Counted from the first letter of the stretch, positions 16,599-25,547 are shown. The stretch is DNA of 64,000 bases from Sphingopyxis sp. DBS4 (GCF_024628865.1 NZ_CP102384.1:4041001-4105000), one strand, 5' to 3'. Program-made: numbers and translations. Notes: generated by a model from the letters alone, not told the origin.

Positions 16599-17084
16599 AT
16601 GAATGCAATCCATTCCTATTCGTACAAGCCGAAACTCCATCAGGCCCTGCTCGCGCTTTGCGGCTTCCTCGCATGCGCGTTTGTGGGGATTTACGCCACC
16701 GTTTATGAAGATCGAGAGGTGGTCATCAGCAGCCTAATCAATCTCGGCCCAGGCGGCTCGAAGATGTTCTTCATCCTGCTGGCGCTCGGCTCGTTCTGGC
16801 TGGTCATCCAGGCGACCATGGCGCTCCGGGCCTCGCTCATGCCGGATCGATGCATCGTCATTGCGTCAGACCATGTTTCGATCCCTGCCTCGCTGCTATC
16901 CTGCGAGGGGATGGCAATTCCATTTGCCGACATCACGGGCCTGGCCCTGCAGGCCGACAAGCGTTCGCGCATTCTTCATATCCAGCATGGCGCCGGAACG
17001 ACGAAGGCAACACAGCGCTTCTTCGAAGGCCGGGATCATTTCGAAGACTTTATCTCGCAATTGCAGACGGCCATGCGAAATTAG
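16599..17084 (+). CDS. Two-helix membrane protein, unknown function
   Basis: A 161-residue protein with two hydrophobic helices (about residues 15-35, ALLALCGFLACAFVGIY, and 54-75, MFFILLALGSFWLVIQATMAL). A cytosolic domain follows (CIVIASDHVSIPASLL, IPFADITGLALQAD) that resembles the PH-like domains of STM3941-type proteins. I do not recognise a specific family. It is the first gene of the GTACCGGTAC island and is convergent with the next gene. A role in membrane or envelope sensing is possible but unsupported. Confidence 0.75.
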   Translation: MNAIHSYSYKPKLHQALLALCGFLACAFVGIYATVYEDREVVISSLINLGPGGSKMFFILLALGSFWLVIQATMALRASLMPDRCIVIASDHVSIPASLLSCEGMAIPFADITGLALQADKRSRILHIQHGAGTTKATQRFFEGRDHFEDFISQLQTAMRN

Positions 17085-17098
17085 CGGTCTCGTTCGAT

Positions 17099-18475
17099 TC
17101 ATGCCGAACCGTTCGCCGCACTGTTTTCGAAATTTTCAAAGATCGGGCTTTGCGGTGGCAATTCCGGTCTGGGGTGCGAGGGGAAATAGGCTCCCCTCAG
17201 ACTGCCGCCGGCACCGCAATAATCGCTGCCCGCATCTTCCTGCTCCACGACCAGGATGCCGTCCTGCAGGATCAGGCGAAGTGAATCGCCGAGCGGGTAA
17301 GTACGTGACAACATGTTCCCGCTTCGCGGCATGGCCTCATCGAATTCACAGGTCCACCCAAGGAAATACGGGTCGGCCAGGCTCGCATCGACTTCATAGG
17401 TGTCGTCTTGCTGGTGGCGGATATCGATTGTCCCGCTGACATTGCTCCACGAGCCGGAGAAATCGTTTTGCCGGGGTTTGATCCGGCCGAGTATGTCCAG
17501 CCGCGAGGCAAGGCGACCGGCCAGATCGTCGTGAAGGTCACGATTTTCCGTTGAGCCGTCCAGCAGGATATTTTGATCACGCATCAGGCTGCGCTGGAAC
17601 CGTTGCTGGTCAAGCGCCAGGGCTGAGCGCGCGGCAGAGGTTTGCCGTGCACCAAGCGCCGTCAGCCTGTGCGTGATGGCACGGCTCAGGCGGGTCAGGT
17701 CGGGATCATCCCGGATTGCCGCCTCGATCATGCCATGCAGTTTCGCGCAGGCCGCCAGATCCCGGCCAACGCCCATGTCGTCGGGGTGATCGTCCAGACG
17801 GCTTTCGACGCGCCGCAGCTCCCACCGGTAACGATCGGCATCATCGATGCGGACGGCGCAATGCAGGCTCTGGATGCCCGGTTGAAACGGCGTGTCCTTC
17901 GGCGCCGTCACCGCCTCGGTCAGGTGCCAGCAGCCGTCATCGGTGGCCACGAAATCGAGGCGCATGGGCACGCCAGTCAGTTCCACGGGCACCCCGATCC
18001 ATTTGCCGTTCGCAGAACTCGTATCGAACTTCGCCGCGATCCAGTCCACATGCCAGGCGGTTCGGGACGGATGGCGGGTGCGCGCCAGAACATATTGGCG
18101 TGTTTCACCCGGCGCAGAGGCACCGGCGAACGCATAATTCCAGCCATGCACCACAAGCGGAAACCTGCCGAGGAATTCCGCCCCGGAAACAAAGCCCGAG
18201 GAAGCATCTGGCGATGCGCTATGGATCCGGCTCGCCGTGAAGCGCGCTCTGACTTCGGGAAACTGGACGTAAAGCCTGAAAAAGCTGTCGAACGCGTTGG
18301 ATCGGCATGCTTGCAGCGCGGCAGCTACGGGAGTGGGAGGAATTCGCGGCGCCTCAGTTCGGCCAGGAGACGCCAATGCCGAGGCAGGAGAAATCAGGCT
18401 CAAGAGGCAAAGGCCGAGAGCAACCCTTGTCAGGACAGGGTACGCTTGACGTTTCGCCCGCTGCCTCATTTCCAT
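17099..18475 (-). CDS. Exported protein with LprI-like region
   Basis: A 458-residue exported protein (signal region ALGLCLLSLISPASALA). The start was taken at MEMRQRAK; a GTG 21 bases upstream is equally possible. The middle (about residues 230-300) contains a Cys followed by DDPDLTRLSRAITHRL and DQQRFQRSLMRDQ, a pattern like the LprI/DUF1311 lysozyme-inhibitor-type domain. The C-terminal part has paired cysteines (WTCEF, DYCGAGG). It follows the DUF4189 gene after at most 33 bases and probably shares its operon. The LprI link is a by-eye resemblance only. Confidence 0.7.
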   Translation of the reverse strand: MEMRQRAKRQAYPVLTRVALGLCLLSLISPASALASPGRTEAPRIPPTPVAAALQACRSNAFDSFFRLYVQFPEVRARFTASRIHSASPDASSGFVSGAEFLGRFPLVVHGWNYAFAGASAPGETRQYVLARTRHPSRTAWHVDWIAAKFDTSSANGKWIGVPVELTGVPMRLDFVATDDGCWHLTEAVTAPKDTPFQPGIQSLHCAVRIDDADRYRWELRRVESRLDDHPDDMGVGRDLAACAKLHGMIEAAIRDDPDLTRLSRAITHRLTALGARQTSAARSALALDQQRFQRSLMRDQNILLDGSTENRDLHDDLAGRLASRLDILGRIKPRQNDFSGSWSNVSGTIDIRHQQDDTYEVDASLADPYFLGWTCEFDEAMPRSGNMLSRTYPLGDSLRLILQDGILVVEQEDAGSDYCGAGGSLRGAYFPSHPRPELPPQSPIFENFENSAANGSA

Positions 18476-18508
18476 ATCACGAACAGTGTTCGACACGGGT
18501 GGGCCGCC

Positions 18509-19006
18509 TTATCGCACCTGCTCAGGGTAAGAGCAATCAGAGTAGAGGATCTTGCAGTTCCGGGTGATCTCGCTGCACCCTTTCATCGCATCTGCTTTGG
18601 CAGCCGATCTTTTAGGGAAGCGGCTTATCGTGTAGTTACCATCCCCCCAGGCAAGCGCGGCGCATTGATTGGTGTAGGTCATTTTGACTGTGCAATCGGA
18701 GCCGAAACGCGCAGCGCACTCCTTCAACGCAGTAGACATTGCCTCTGCTTCAGTTGCCCAGCCGCCTGCAGTGCCATAGGCTCCACTTGCGATGGCGACC
18801 GCTCCCCACCGATCTTCCCAGAGAGGGGCTTGATCCGGTTGGTCGTCCTGCTCGATTGGGGCGCAGCCATAGAATCCGCCCGCGTCCTGCCCACCACCGA
18901 TCGAAGCGTAGCCTGGCGGGCACGCATATTGGGCCTTTGCCGAATGCGGGCCTGCAAGGAAGACAATCGCCGCCGCAAGCACGAACATCGGGAAATATCG
19001 CGTCAT
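18509..19006 (-). CDS. DUF4189 secreted protein, copy 1
   Basis: A 165-residue secreted protein. The start gives the signal peptide MTRYFPMFVLAAAIVFLAG...AKA. An N-terminal module CPPGYASIGGG...GCAP comes before the DUF4189 domain (WGAVAIASGAYGTAGGW, YTNQCAALAWGDG, CKILYSDCS), with six or more cysteines likely to form disulfides. DUF4189 domains are small and periplasmic or extracellular with no settled function. It lies between two other exported-protein genes on the same strand; no palindrome lies directly in front of it, so it is probably co-transcribed from the 19.8-kb control region. Confidence 0.88.
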   Translation of the reverse strand: MTRYFPMFVLAAAIVFLAGPHSAKAQYACPPGYASIGGGQDAGGFYGCAPIEQDDQPDQAPLWEDRWGAVAIASGAYGTAGGWATEAEAMSTALKECAARFGSDCTVKMTYTNQCAALAWGDGNYTISRFPKRSAAKADAMKGCSEITRNCKILYSDCSYPEQVR

Positions 19007-19093
19007 GGTACAAGATCCGTCACAGACCTTGTTGCTGGACTTGCCAAATCGAGGCCACGGGCCGGGATTCGTGTGGGGCAAGACGCGCGAAGA

Positions 19094-19639
19094 TCAGATG
19101 GTGCAGCGGACATAGGCCCTCCTCGGTTTGCCAACCTCTTCGAGGATCAGGCGTCCGGTGCGGTATGAGAACCAGAAGTGGATATGGCGCATTTCCGTCT
19201 CCCCCGAACGGAGCAGGCCCACGACCATATCACCGGTGCCGGCATGGTCTTGCGCCCGTTCAGCGCCCAGATCGTCCCCCTCGTCGCGTTCCGAGCCGCC
19301 TTCGGCAAAGGCCTCCTGAACCGCGAGAGCATGCCCCGCGATGATCGCCAGGTTCGGGCGAAGTTCCATACGATTGGTGTAGTTCTGCCCAATGCACTTC
19401 CCGCCGCGCGTTGCCCATGTCCCAAGGAAGCGGGGCAGAATAACGTGAGGCTCGATCGGCACATAAACCGCGCGGTCGGTACCTGTGGCCGACTGCACGA
19501 TCTCGCCGACCCGGTCGCGCACATCAAGCGTTGCCCGCGTGCGTGCTGGGGCGTTGCCGCCAAGCAGCATGGCCGATGCGGTAGTGCCGATCAGCATGAG
19601 TGCCGTTCGCAGTCTGGAAGATCGCACTGCTGCGATCAT
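19094..19639 (-). CDS. Exported protein, unknown function
   Basis: A 181-residue protein from the chosen ATG, which opens a plausible signal peptide (RLRTALMLIGTTASAMLLGG). In-frame TTG 19699 or ATG 19693 would place the start about 68 bases from the palindrome at 19768, matching the spacing seen elsewhere, so the longer form should be considered. The mature part has LGTWATRGGKCIGQNY, like other small exported proteins with a GTW-Cys opening, and ends RRAYVRCTI. I do not recognise the family. It is the first gene of a minus-strand run with the DUF4189 and LprI-like genes. Confidence 0.72.
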   Translation of the reverse strand: MIAAVRSSRLRTALMLIGTTASAMLLGGNAPARTRATLDVRDRVGEIVQSATGTDRAVYVPIEPHVILPRFLGTWATRGGKCIGQNYTNRMELRPNLAIIAGHALAVQEAFAEGGSERDEGDDLGAERAQDHAGTGDMVVGLLRSGETEMRHIHFWFSYRTGRLILEEVGKPRRAYVRCTI

Positions 19640-19767
19640 CTCCGCCGTACTATCGGCATCGCACCTCATCCATTGGGACTCTTGCCCAAACATCCACAAA
19701 TTCCAAACCCCGAGTCATGATCTGCGGCAAGGTGCCAAGGATTGAGGCGCGAACGAAGCGGCATGGT

Positions 19768-19841
19768 GTACCGGTACGCAGCACGTCGATTTCGGGCCGA
19801 ATGCGTACCGGTGCATTGCCGACCCTTGTTCGCACCGGTGC
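19768..19841. promoter_or_regulatory. Cluster of three palindromes between divergent genes
   Basis: Three copies sit in one gap: GTACCGGTAC at 19768-19777, GTACCGGTGC at 19805-19814 and the fully symmetric variant GCACCGGTGC at 19832-19841. Centres are 37 and 27 bases apart. The first is suitably placed for the minus-strand gene if its longer start is used, and the second lies 76 bases before the plus-strand start at 19891. Confidence 0.68.
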
Positions 19842-19890
19842 GAGGCGGAAGCATGGGGGCTCCTCATTTTCCTTCAGGGAGCCGACTGCC

Positions 19891-20931
19891 GTGAAATCCG
19901 CCATGTTGCTGAGCTTGCTCTATCTGGCGGCGGAAACACCCCCGCTCCTGCCCCAGCTCCCGCCGGGGATAGTCCGTCTGCGGACTCCGGAGTTCGGTGC
20001 CCGCGGGCCGCTTCACCTGTGCAGTGCAGGCTTGGCGATCAACGCTCTAGATGGTGAGGGCATCCATGTGCTCGGACCCGTTCTGCGCGTCATCAACGAC
20101 GACTATCTCGTCGTCATCACAGCGATCCCGGCGCGTGATCCTGTCTTGCGAGGACGGCATGGGGACCCCCTTGCTCTCGGAGAGGGACTTGTCGCCTACC
20201 CCTATGCGGGCATTTTGCCTTCCGACGTGAGCGAGCCCACTCTTGCCGCGGATCGCGTCCGCTATGTGGTTTACCCCAAATCCACGAGGAGCGAAGGCGC
20301 GATTGTCGGTTCATCCGCGTTCAACGGATCGGCTTCCGACCGGACAATTCTGTCCCGCCTGCGGCTCGCCGCCGCTGGTGAGGCAGGCTGTGTCCGGCCT
20401 TTGTCCTTCGCTTCCGAGCCGTTTGGCGATGCGGCCGCCGCCGAGAAAGCCGGCTTCGAAAGCTACGGAATCGGGCGGTTGATCGCATTATATCCGCCAA
20501 AGCCATTCGTCGGTCCGGGCTATCATTGCCAGGGCGGCATCGGGTTTCGCGTCGAACCGGACGAAAGCCTTCTGCGGCCATGGAAACCGCTGGGAGATGG
20601 AATATCCTATCTCACGCACGACGGGACCAGGATCACAATATCCGGCCCGAGTACCCCGATGGTCCGGGTGGACCCGAAGGATCGTGAGGAGCATCCGATG
20701 AGCCTGCTCCATGAAACGCGGATCATCTATTACAAGAGCCGAGGTGTGGGGCCGCCTTACGCCGAGCCCGGCGTGCGCGAAGACGGCAGTTGGAGCGTCG
20801 AACTGGGCCGGGAAAGCAACAGCCGTCTGGAAATTGCCTTCCCTGCGTCGGAAAAGACGCCTGTCGGCTTCCAATTTGTCGAACGGCTGGAATTCATCAG
20901 CAAGGACGATCCTCGCTGCCTGGGAAACTGA
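19891..20931 (+). CDS. Large exported protein, unknown function
   Basis: A 346-residue protein. The GTG was chosen because AGGGAG lies 9 bases upstream and the N-terminus (VKSAMLLSLLYLAAETPPLL) is hydrophobic; the frame continues further upstream across the palindrome cluster, which argues against a longer gene. The sequence has scattered cysteines (LHLCSAG, AGCVRPL, YHCQGG) and no motif that I recognise. It faces away from the gene at 19639 and converges on the gene ending at 20991. It may act outside the cytoplasm, but its function is unknown. Confidence 0.72.
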   Translation: MKSAMLLSLLYLAAETPPLLPQLPPGIVRLRTPEFGARGPLHLCSAGLAINALDGEGIHVLGPVLRVINDDYLVVITAIPARDPVLRGRHGDPLALGEGLVAYPYAGILPSDVSEPTLAADRVRYVVYPKSTRSEGAIVGSSAFNGSASDRTILSRLRLAAAGEAGCVRPLSFASEPFGDAAAAEKAGFESYGIGRLIALYPPKPFVGPGYHCQGGIGFRVEPDESLLRPWKPLGDGISYLTHDGTRITISGPSTPMVRVDPKDREEHPMSLLHETRIIYYKSRGVGPPYAEPGVREDGSWSVELGRESNSRLEIAFPASEKTPVGFQFVERLEFISKDDPRCLGN

Positions 20932-20990
20932 TCCTGGCCGTTGGCCACACAGCTACTGTGACCGCGATCGTGCGCGAGCGATTCAGCTCT

Positions 20991-21818
20991 TTATGACTTC
21001 CGCCTGGCGATACATTGCCTCAGGTTGTCGCGTGCTGACAGGCCGCTGTGAACGCCGATGGCCTGCACCTCCTTGCCATCAATTTCGAGCTTGAAGTCCA
21101 GATGGTCACTGATGTTGTCAAGCAGCGCATCGGCGGACGGAACAGCAAGAGCGATTGCCCCGACGCCTTTGACGCGCGTTTCGGTATAATTGTAGGCGCG
21201 CACGGTCTGGGTGCTTGAATTGTTTGGATCGTTGTTGACGACCTGCCTGAGCGTCACTCTGACCCAGCGGACCTTCTCGGGTTGCGGGATATTCGGCCCC
21301 CAGAAGGTCAGCAGCGCACCGCGATAATTGCCGCCGGGGCCAGACATCCTGACCATGCCCGCCATGTTCATGTAGAGCGCGGCGCAATACTCGCCCGGGG
21401 CGGCATCGTTGGTGTCCTGGAAGAAGTCCCACTTCCCGCGAATGATCGGACCCATTTCCGGATCGCGCTTCATTTTCTCGATTTCGTCGGTGGCCATGGC
21501 GTGCAGCGCAAATATGTTACCCGCTGCCAGATCCATTTTGATGTCCATCGGGTCGCGCGGCGGGGGCCGCGAAGGTCCACCCCCGTTGCGATCCGCATCG
21601 CGCTGATCAGCATAGCTTTGTGCCGATTCCCGGGCCATTTCCATGTTTTGCTCCCACGCAAGCTGGTTATTTGCGCAGATGTTGGGCAGGTCCGAACAGG
21701 CCCAGGCTGGAGTTGCGCTTCCCGCGCCCACCAAAGCTGCCAGAAGAACGGCAATGCTGGCGCCTTGTCGCCGGGATATCGGCACCGATCCAAACGAAAC
21801 AACCAGATTGGGCATCAT
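20991..21818 (-). CDS. Exported protein, unknown function
   Basis: A 275-residue protein with a signal peptide (ISRRQGASIAVLLAALVGAGSATPAWA|CSDLP). A charged linker (DQRDADRNGGGPSRPPPRDP) leads into a domain with DEIEKMKRDPEMGPIIRGKW and EYCAALYMNMAG. The C-terminal part (LDFKLEIDGKEVQAIGVHSG) is beta-rich. I recognise no family. The start lies 71 bases from the palindrome variant at 21890, the spacing shared by many island genes, which supports this start. Confidence 0.75.
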   Translation of the reverse strand: MMPNLVVSFGSVPISRRQGASIAVLLAALVGAGSATPAWACSDLPNICANNQLAWEQNMEMARESAQSYADQRDADRNGGGPSRPPPRDPMDIKMDLAAGNIFALHAMATDEIEKMKRDPEMGPIIRGKWDFFQDTNDAAPGEYCAALYMNMAGMVRMSGPGGNYRGALLTFWGPNIPQPEKVRWVRVTLRQVVNNDPNNSSTQTVRAYNYTETRVKGVGAIALAVPSADALLDNISDHLDFKLEIDGKEVQAIGVHSGLSARDNLRQCIARRKS

Positions 21819-21889
21819 GAAAAAACTCTACGCAAATCAAACCACCAAACTGGATGCCACGTGTTCACGCATCGCGATACGGCTCCAGT

Positions 21890-21899
21890 GTACCAGTAC
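21890..21899. promoter_or_regulatory. Palindrome copy GTACCAGTAC
   Basis: One mismatch from GTACCGGTAC. It lies 71 bases before the minus-strand start at 21818 and just beyond the stop of the next upstream gene at 21902. Confidence 0.62.
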
Positions 21900-21901
21900 G
21901 T

Positions 21902-22237
21902 CTAATTCGAGCGTTTCAGCCACAGTGCCAGAAAAATTGACGCCGGCGCCGAGAAAATCGGACACAGCAGCCAGAACATGATGACGTTGAAGTAGGCCAG
22001 GGCATGGGCGATCCAGCTTTGCGCATCATGAACCGGCTGCGCGGTTCGTGAACGCAGCAGCGCAAGAAGCAGTGCCGCGAGAACCTGCGTGATCAGCACG
22101 GCGACGATCACCAGCATGGCCGGCTTCAAGGTGGTCACATGGGCAAGAGCCCAGGTGGTGATGAAGGCAAGGCCGAAAACGGCGAGCACAAGGTGTCCTA
22201 CATTGACGTTCACTCCGAATATTTCGGATTCAAACAT
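21902..22237 (-). CDS. Small membrane protein, three helices
   Basis: A 111-residue protein beginning MFESEIFGVNVNVGHLVLAV. Three hydrophobic segments are visible (LVLAVFGLAFITTWALA, MLVIVAVLITQVLAALLLALL, YFNVIMFWLLCPIFSAPAS), so it is an inner-membrane protein. The chosen ATG has GGGGAAG upstream; a longer frame would overlap the Sel1 gene. It follows the Sel1-repeat gene by 26 bases and is probably in the same transcript. No family recognised. Confidence 0.72.
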   Translation of the reverse strand: MFESEIFGVNVNVGHLVLAVFGLAFITTWALAHVTTLKPAMLVIVAVLITQVLAALLLALLRSRTAQPVHDAQSWIAHALAYFNVIMFWLLCPIFSAPASIFLALWLKRSN

Positions 22238-22263
22238 GGGATGCTTCCCCGGCGTCGGCGCCC

Positions 22264-22983
22264 TTAACGAGGCGCCCGGGGACTTGCGCAAGGCCCGTCA
22301 ACCCAAGCGATGGTAATGGGATGCCGGCGTCGGATTGTCTCCGCACGGCGGTTTACCCAAGTCTCTTCTTCAGGCGATAGCCTGGGAAGCGCATCCAGCT
22401 TCGTCTGCGCGATGTCATCGCCCTGGCTTGCGGCAACGCGGTACCAGGCGATCGCCCGCAGATAATCGCTTTTTTTGTCGGAGCGGCTGGAATAGAGCGC
22501 GCCGATCCCGGCAAAGCCATGCGGATCGCCATGGCGGATGGCGTTGAAATAGGCGCGCCGCGCGCCGAACCGGTCTTTCGCCACGCCACGCCCCTGCAGG
22601 CGCAATAGTCCAAGACTTGCCCAGGCAGCGCCCAAATTCCGGTGTGCTGCCTTGCGCAGCCAGTAAGCAGCGGCTCTTGAATCGACAGGCACGCCTAGTC
22701 CGGTGTCGAGCATGACGCCGACCTTCCACTGCGCCCGCATCGAACCGTGCTGGGCTGCCGCCAGATAATAGGCGTAGGCCCGCGTGGGCGAGGCAGGACG
22801 GGCGGTCTCTTCCAGCCAGCCAAGCCCGATGAAGCCCTCCGGATCGCCCGCCTTGGCGAGTTCAAGCGCCAGAGCCTGCACGCTTGCCTGTTCCCCGGCG
22901 CAGATCTGCTCCTGAATGAGCTGATGGCTCGGCGTGTCGTCCGGAATGGTGAGGGCCTGGGCCATGAGCAGCGCGATCAGCAT
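22264..22983 (-). CDS. Sel1-like repeat protein, exported
   Basis: A 239-residue protein with a short hydrophobic N-terminus (MLIALLMAQALTI) and Sel1/TPR-like repeats: AYAYYLAAAQHGSMRAQWKVG, AAYWLRKAAHRNLGAAWASLG and IAWYRVAASQGDDIAQTKL show the A-x-x-W/Y...A...G...A pattern of alpha-helical pairs. Such repeats bind partner proteins. The ATG overlaps the preceding gene's stop by seven bases, so the two are translationally coupled and may act together at the membrane. Confidence 0.85.
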   Translation of the reverse strand: MLIALLMAQALTIPDDTPSHQLIQEQICAGEQASVQALALELAKAGDPEGFIGLGWLEETARPASPTRAYAYYLAAAQHGSMRAQWKVGVMLDTGLGVPVDSRAAAYWLRKAAHRNLGAAWASLGLLRLQGRGVAKDRFGARRAYFNAIRHGDPHGFAGIGALYSSRSDKKSDYLRAIAWYRVAASQGDDIAQTKLDALPRLSPEEETWVNRRAETIRRRHPITIAWVDGPCASPRAPR

Positions 22984-23996
22984 GTCGGGATCACGCTTTC
23001 GTTCATTTCCTCGTCCTTGCCGGGAACGCGGACGTATTCTCCTCCCTTGCGGACGAAGCGCTGGGTGATGGTCCGCGTGCCGGTGAAGCGGACATCGAAG
23101 GAACGGCCGCGCACGACGTTGACGATGGCGCCGTCATAGGTCTGGCCGGCATCGCCTTCGGCGCCTTCGCTGCTGTAGCTGGAAGCGAACGTGGCGAGCA
23201 GCTGGGGGCCGCTGGCCGTCAGTTCCGTCAGCGTCGTGGTGTCGCAGCCATAGCCCTGCCAGACACCGCCGCCGGTCGCCTCGATCACGGGACGGTCTGC
23301 GAGATCGGTCCGGATCTTCCATTGGGGCGGATTGCCCATCGTGCCACCCGCCACGTCATCGGGCCAGCGGCGGACTTCCTCGAACTTCGGTCCGGGCATT
23401 TCCCGAAGATAGAACAGGCCCAGGGTTCCCAACGCGAGCGGATAAGGCTCTCCACTGCCTTCCACGATCAGGACAGGTCCGAAGTCCGCCCAGAACACCT
23501 TGCCCTTGGCATAGCTATAGACAGCCCCCTCGGACACACGAATTTCCCGCTCCTTCAAGCCAAAGACCGCATCGAAGGCCAGATCGACCTGGCGCTGCGC
23601 AGGCAGGGCGCGAATGAGGGAAGGCGCCGGCTGTGGGGCCGCTGCCGGCGCGGATGCCGCCGATGAACGAATTCCGGCGGGACCGGCGTTCGCCGCAGCG
23701 GCCTCCTGCGGTTGCACTTTGCTCCACTGCGCTAGCGCCCAGCCGCCAGCGCCCGCGAGGGCAAGGCAAGCGGCCAGCCCATAGGGCCAGCGCCGCTTTC
23801 CGGCCTTTTGCGGCACAGCATCATCCAGCGCCGGGGGCTGTGCGTTATTGTCATCCGCATCCGCAATTGGAGCCGGCGCCCCGTCGCGCTGAAACAGCAG
23901 GGCCTTTGCGCGTTCGAATTCTTCCTCGTTCAACGCTCCGGTTTCGCGAAGCCGCACCAGCCGTTCAAGGCGGGCAAGATCGTCATCGGCAGGCAT
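22977..23996 (-). CDS. SHOCT-domain single-pass membrane protein
   Basis: A 339-residue protein. Residues 1-40 form a SHOCT-like segment (LVRLRETGALNEEEFERAKALLF), then an acidic linker, one membrane helix (YGLAACLALAGAGGWALAQW, about residues 72-91), an Ala/Pro-rich linker and an exported C-terminal domain with a Cys near the end. SHOCT segments are thought to mediate assembly or membrane targeting. The start is 70 bases from the palindrome at 24067. It heads the operon with the Sel1 and three-helix membrane protein genes. Confidence 0.82.
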   Translation of the reverse strand: MPADDDLARLERLVRLRETGALNEEEFERAKALLFQRDGAPAPIADADDNNAQPPALDDAVPQKAGKRRWPYGLAACLALAGAGGWALAQWSKVQPQEAAAANAGPAGIRSSAASAPAAAPQPAPSLIRALPAQRQVDLAFDAVFGLKEREIRVSEGAVYSYAKGKVFWADFGPVLIVEGSGEPYPLALGTLGLFYLREMPGPKFEEVRRWPDDVAGGTMGNPPQWKIRTDLADRPVIEATGGGVWQGYGCDTTTLTELTASGPQLLATFASSYSSEGAEGDAGQTYDGAIVNVVRGRSFDVRFTGTRTITQRFVRKGGEYVRVPGKDEEMNESVIPTC

Positions 23997-24066
23997 AGTT
24001 CCTCATTTCGTCGCAGCCGCGCAGCCAACCTAGACGAGAGACCTGCCCTGGACAGGAGGGCGCGGC

Positions 24067-24076
24067 GTACCGGTAC
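24067..24076. promoter_or_regulatory. Palindrome copy GTACCGGTAC between divergent genes
   Basis: A perfect copy, 70 bases from the minus-strand start at 23996 and 67 bases from the plus-strand start at 24144. Possible -10-like hexamers lie at similar distances on both sides: TAGGTT on the minus strand (24032-24027) and TATGAT on the plus strand (24112-24117). Confidence 0.72.
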
Positions 24077-24143
24077 GCCTTTGGCCTTCGCTTCCCTTGC
24101 GGCTTGCAAGATATGATCCGGCCTTTGCTGGGGAGTATCGATC

Positions 24144-24827
24144 GTGCGGATCAGACTTGTGCCAAATGCGATGGCACTAAGCGGCATTGTCCTGTTGGCT
24201 CTGTCCGCCTGTGGCGACGCGAGCAGCGCCGCAGCCGGGCCTGAGCGGGGCGGCGAGAGTGGTAAGCCGGAGCAAGGCCACGCCGCGGTGCAAGCCGCGC
24301 CGCCGGTCGCCACGCCTGCTCCGTCCCCGCTTCCCCAACTCGATCGCAATGCGCTTGAAATGGCGCGTACCGCTTGCGCCAATCGGGATTTCAAAACGCT
24401 GTTCACGGCAATGGCAGTGTCGAAGGTGGTAAGGCAAAAATACAGCGCGCCGATGATCGAGGTCAGCGTGCTGGGCGGCAAAGGCAAAATCCTGTCCACT
24501 CGCAAGGTCGCCCGCGCGGCCTATGACGATTACCCGGTTCGCCAGGTCGATTACTATTACAAGCCGGCAAAGCCGAAAGTGGCCGGTGATGAAGACGAAT
24601 ATCTCGATCTTCAGTTCAACGAGAGCCAGTCCGAGCAATTCGCGGTCGAATGGGCGCGCGTGCATTACGATGGCAAATCGGAAGGCGGCGACGATCTCGG
24701 CAACATCATCGGCCCGGACGGCGAGCCACTCCCGCCCGGAACGCATCCCGATGCGGACGGGCAATTGCTGTTCTGGCCGACCAAGGATTGCTGGCAATTG
24801 GAAGCTGATACACGCTGGCGCAGATAG
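24144..24827 (+). CDS. Lipoprotein, unknown function
   Basis: A 227-residue protein with a GTG start preceded by GGGGAG. The signal ends in the lipobox LSAC (IVLLALSAC|GDASS), so it is probably a lipoprotein. A Gly/Pro-rich linker precedes a domain starting ARTACANRDFKTLFTAM. Acidic patches follow (GDEDEYLDLQFNESQSEQF), and the protein ends CWQLEADTRWRR. The opening ACANRDFKTLF resembles ACRSNAFDSFF in the LprI-like protein at 17099-18475, which suggests a related fold in two island proteins. Function unknown. Confidence 0.8.
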   Translation: MRIRLVPNAMALSGIVLLALSACGDASSAAAGPERGGESGKPEQGHAAVQAAPPVATPAPSPLPQLDRNALEMARTACANRDFKTLFTAMAVSKVVRQKYSAPMIEVSVLGGKGKILSTRKVARAAYDDYPVRQVDYYYKPAKPKVAGDEDEYLDLQFNESQSEQFAVEWARVHYDGKSEGGDDLGNIIGPDGEPLPPGTHPDADGQLLFWPTKDCWQLEADTRWRR

Positions 24828-24873
24828 CACTGCGACCTGATTTCACTGTCGAAATCATCCAGATGCGCTCAGC

Positions 24874-25395
24874 CTAAGAGCAGTTTGCGTAGACAATCTT
24901 GCAGTTCGTCGTTCTTTCACCACACGAATCAAGCGCGAGTTCCGAAGCGGACTTCTGCGTCGTTGCCTTCGCCACAGAGAGAGAGGATTCGCCTGATGCG
25001 ATGGCGGCGCATTGATTGGCATAGGTGAACTGAATCCGGCAAGTCTCGCTGCCGCCAGTTTCCCGGCAGTTCTTCAGGGCTCTGGCTTCAGCAAGCGCTT
25101 CGCTTGTCATGTACGCTGCGACACCTACACCGCCGTGCGCAGCCTCAGGATCGATTGCGATCGCGCCCCACAGCGATGGCAGGTTCGGCGGCAGATCATC
25201 TGGATACCCAGATTGATTGTATGGCTGGTATGGCTCGTACGGCGTTTCCGGTTCCAACTCCGAACAATAAGGTATGCCGTCTCCGAAATCAGGCCCCGAG
25301 CCGATGCGGCATTGCGCCTGGGCCGATTGGGCACCGCAGAGCATCAGGCACAAGGCCAGAGGGCGGTATAGCGTGGAAATCCGACAGACTCGCAT
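24874..25395 (-). CDS. DUF4189 secreted protein, copy 2
   Basis: A 173-residue protein starting MRVCRISTLYRPLALCLMLC, a signal peptide ending AQSAQA. The linker is rich in Tyr and Pro (TPYEPYQPYNQSGYPDD). The DUF4189 domain reads LWGAIAIDPEAAHGGVGVAAY, YANQCAAIASGE and CKIVYANCS. It lacks the CPxGY/GGG module found in copies 1, 3 and 4. The start is 70 bases from the palindrome at 25466 and divergent from copy 3. Frames further upstream are antisense to copy 3 and were not used. Confidence 0.87.
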   Translation of the reverse strand: MRVCRISTLYRPLALCLMLCGAQSAQAQCRIGSGPDFGDGIPYCSELEPETPYEPYQPYNQSGYPDDLPPNLPSLWGAIAIDPEAAHGGVGVAAYMTSEALAEARALKNCRETGGSETCRIQFTYANQCAAIASGESSLSVAKATTQKSASELALDSCGERTTNCKIVYANCS

Positions 25396-25465
25396 TGGCC
25401 AATATCCCTCATTTGCCTGGACCATCGCATGGCGCCGCCGGGCGTGCATGTCATCCGCCCCCTGG

Positions 25466-25475
25466 GTACTGGTAC
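25466..25475. promoter_or_regulatory. Palindrome copy GTACTGGTAC between two DUF4189 genes
   Basis: One mismatch from the consensus, placed 70 bases from the minus-strand start at 25395 and 72 bases from the plus-strand start at 25548. It is almost exactly central between two divergent DUF4189 genes. Confidence 0.7.
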
Positions 25476-25547
25476 ACCGGTCAGGCTGTCCAAGCCGCGC
25501 GCGGCCCGTCAAATGAGGGAGTTCCCGATTTTGCGAGGCACCTCCTG

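Noticed and set aside
17642..19168. A 508-residue plus-strand frame across the LprI-like and DUF4189 genes
   Set aside because: Shadow of three exported-protein genes that have signal peptides on the minus strand.
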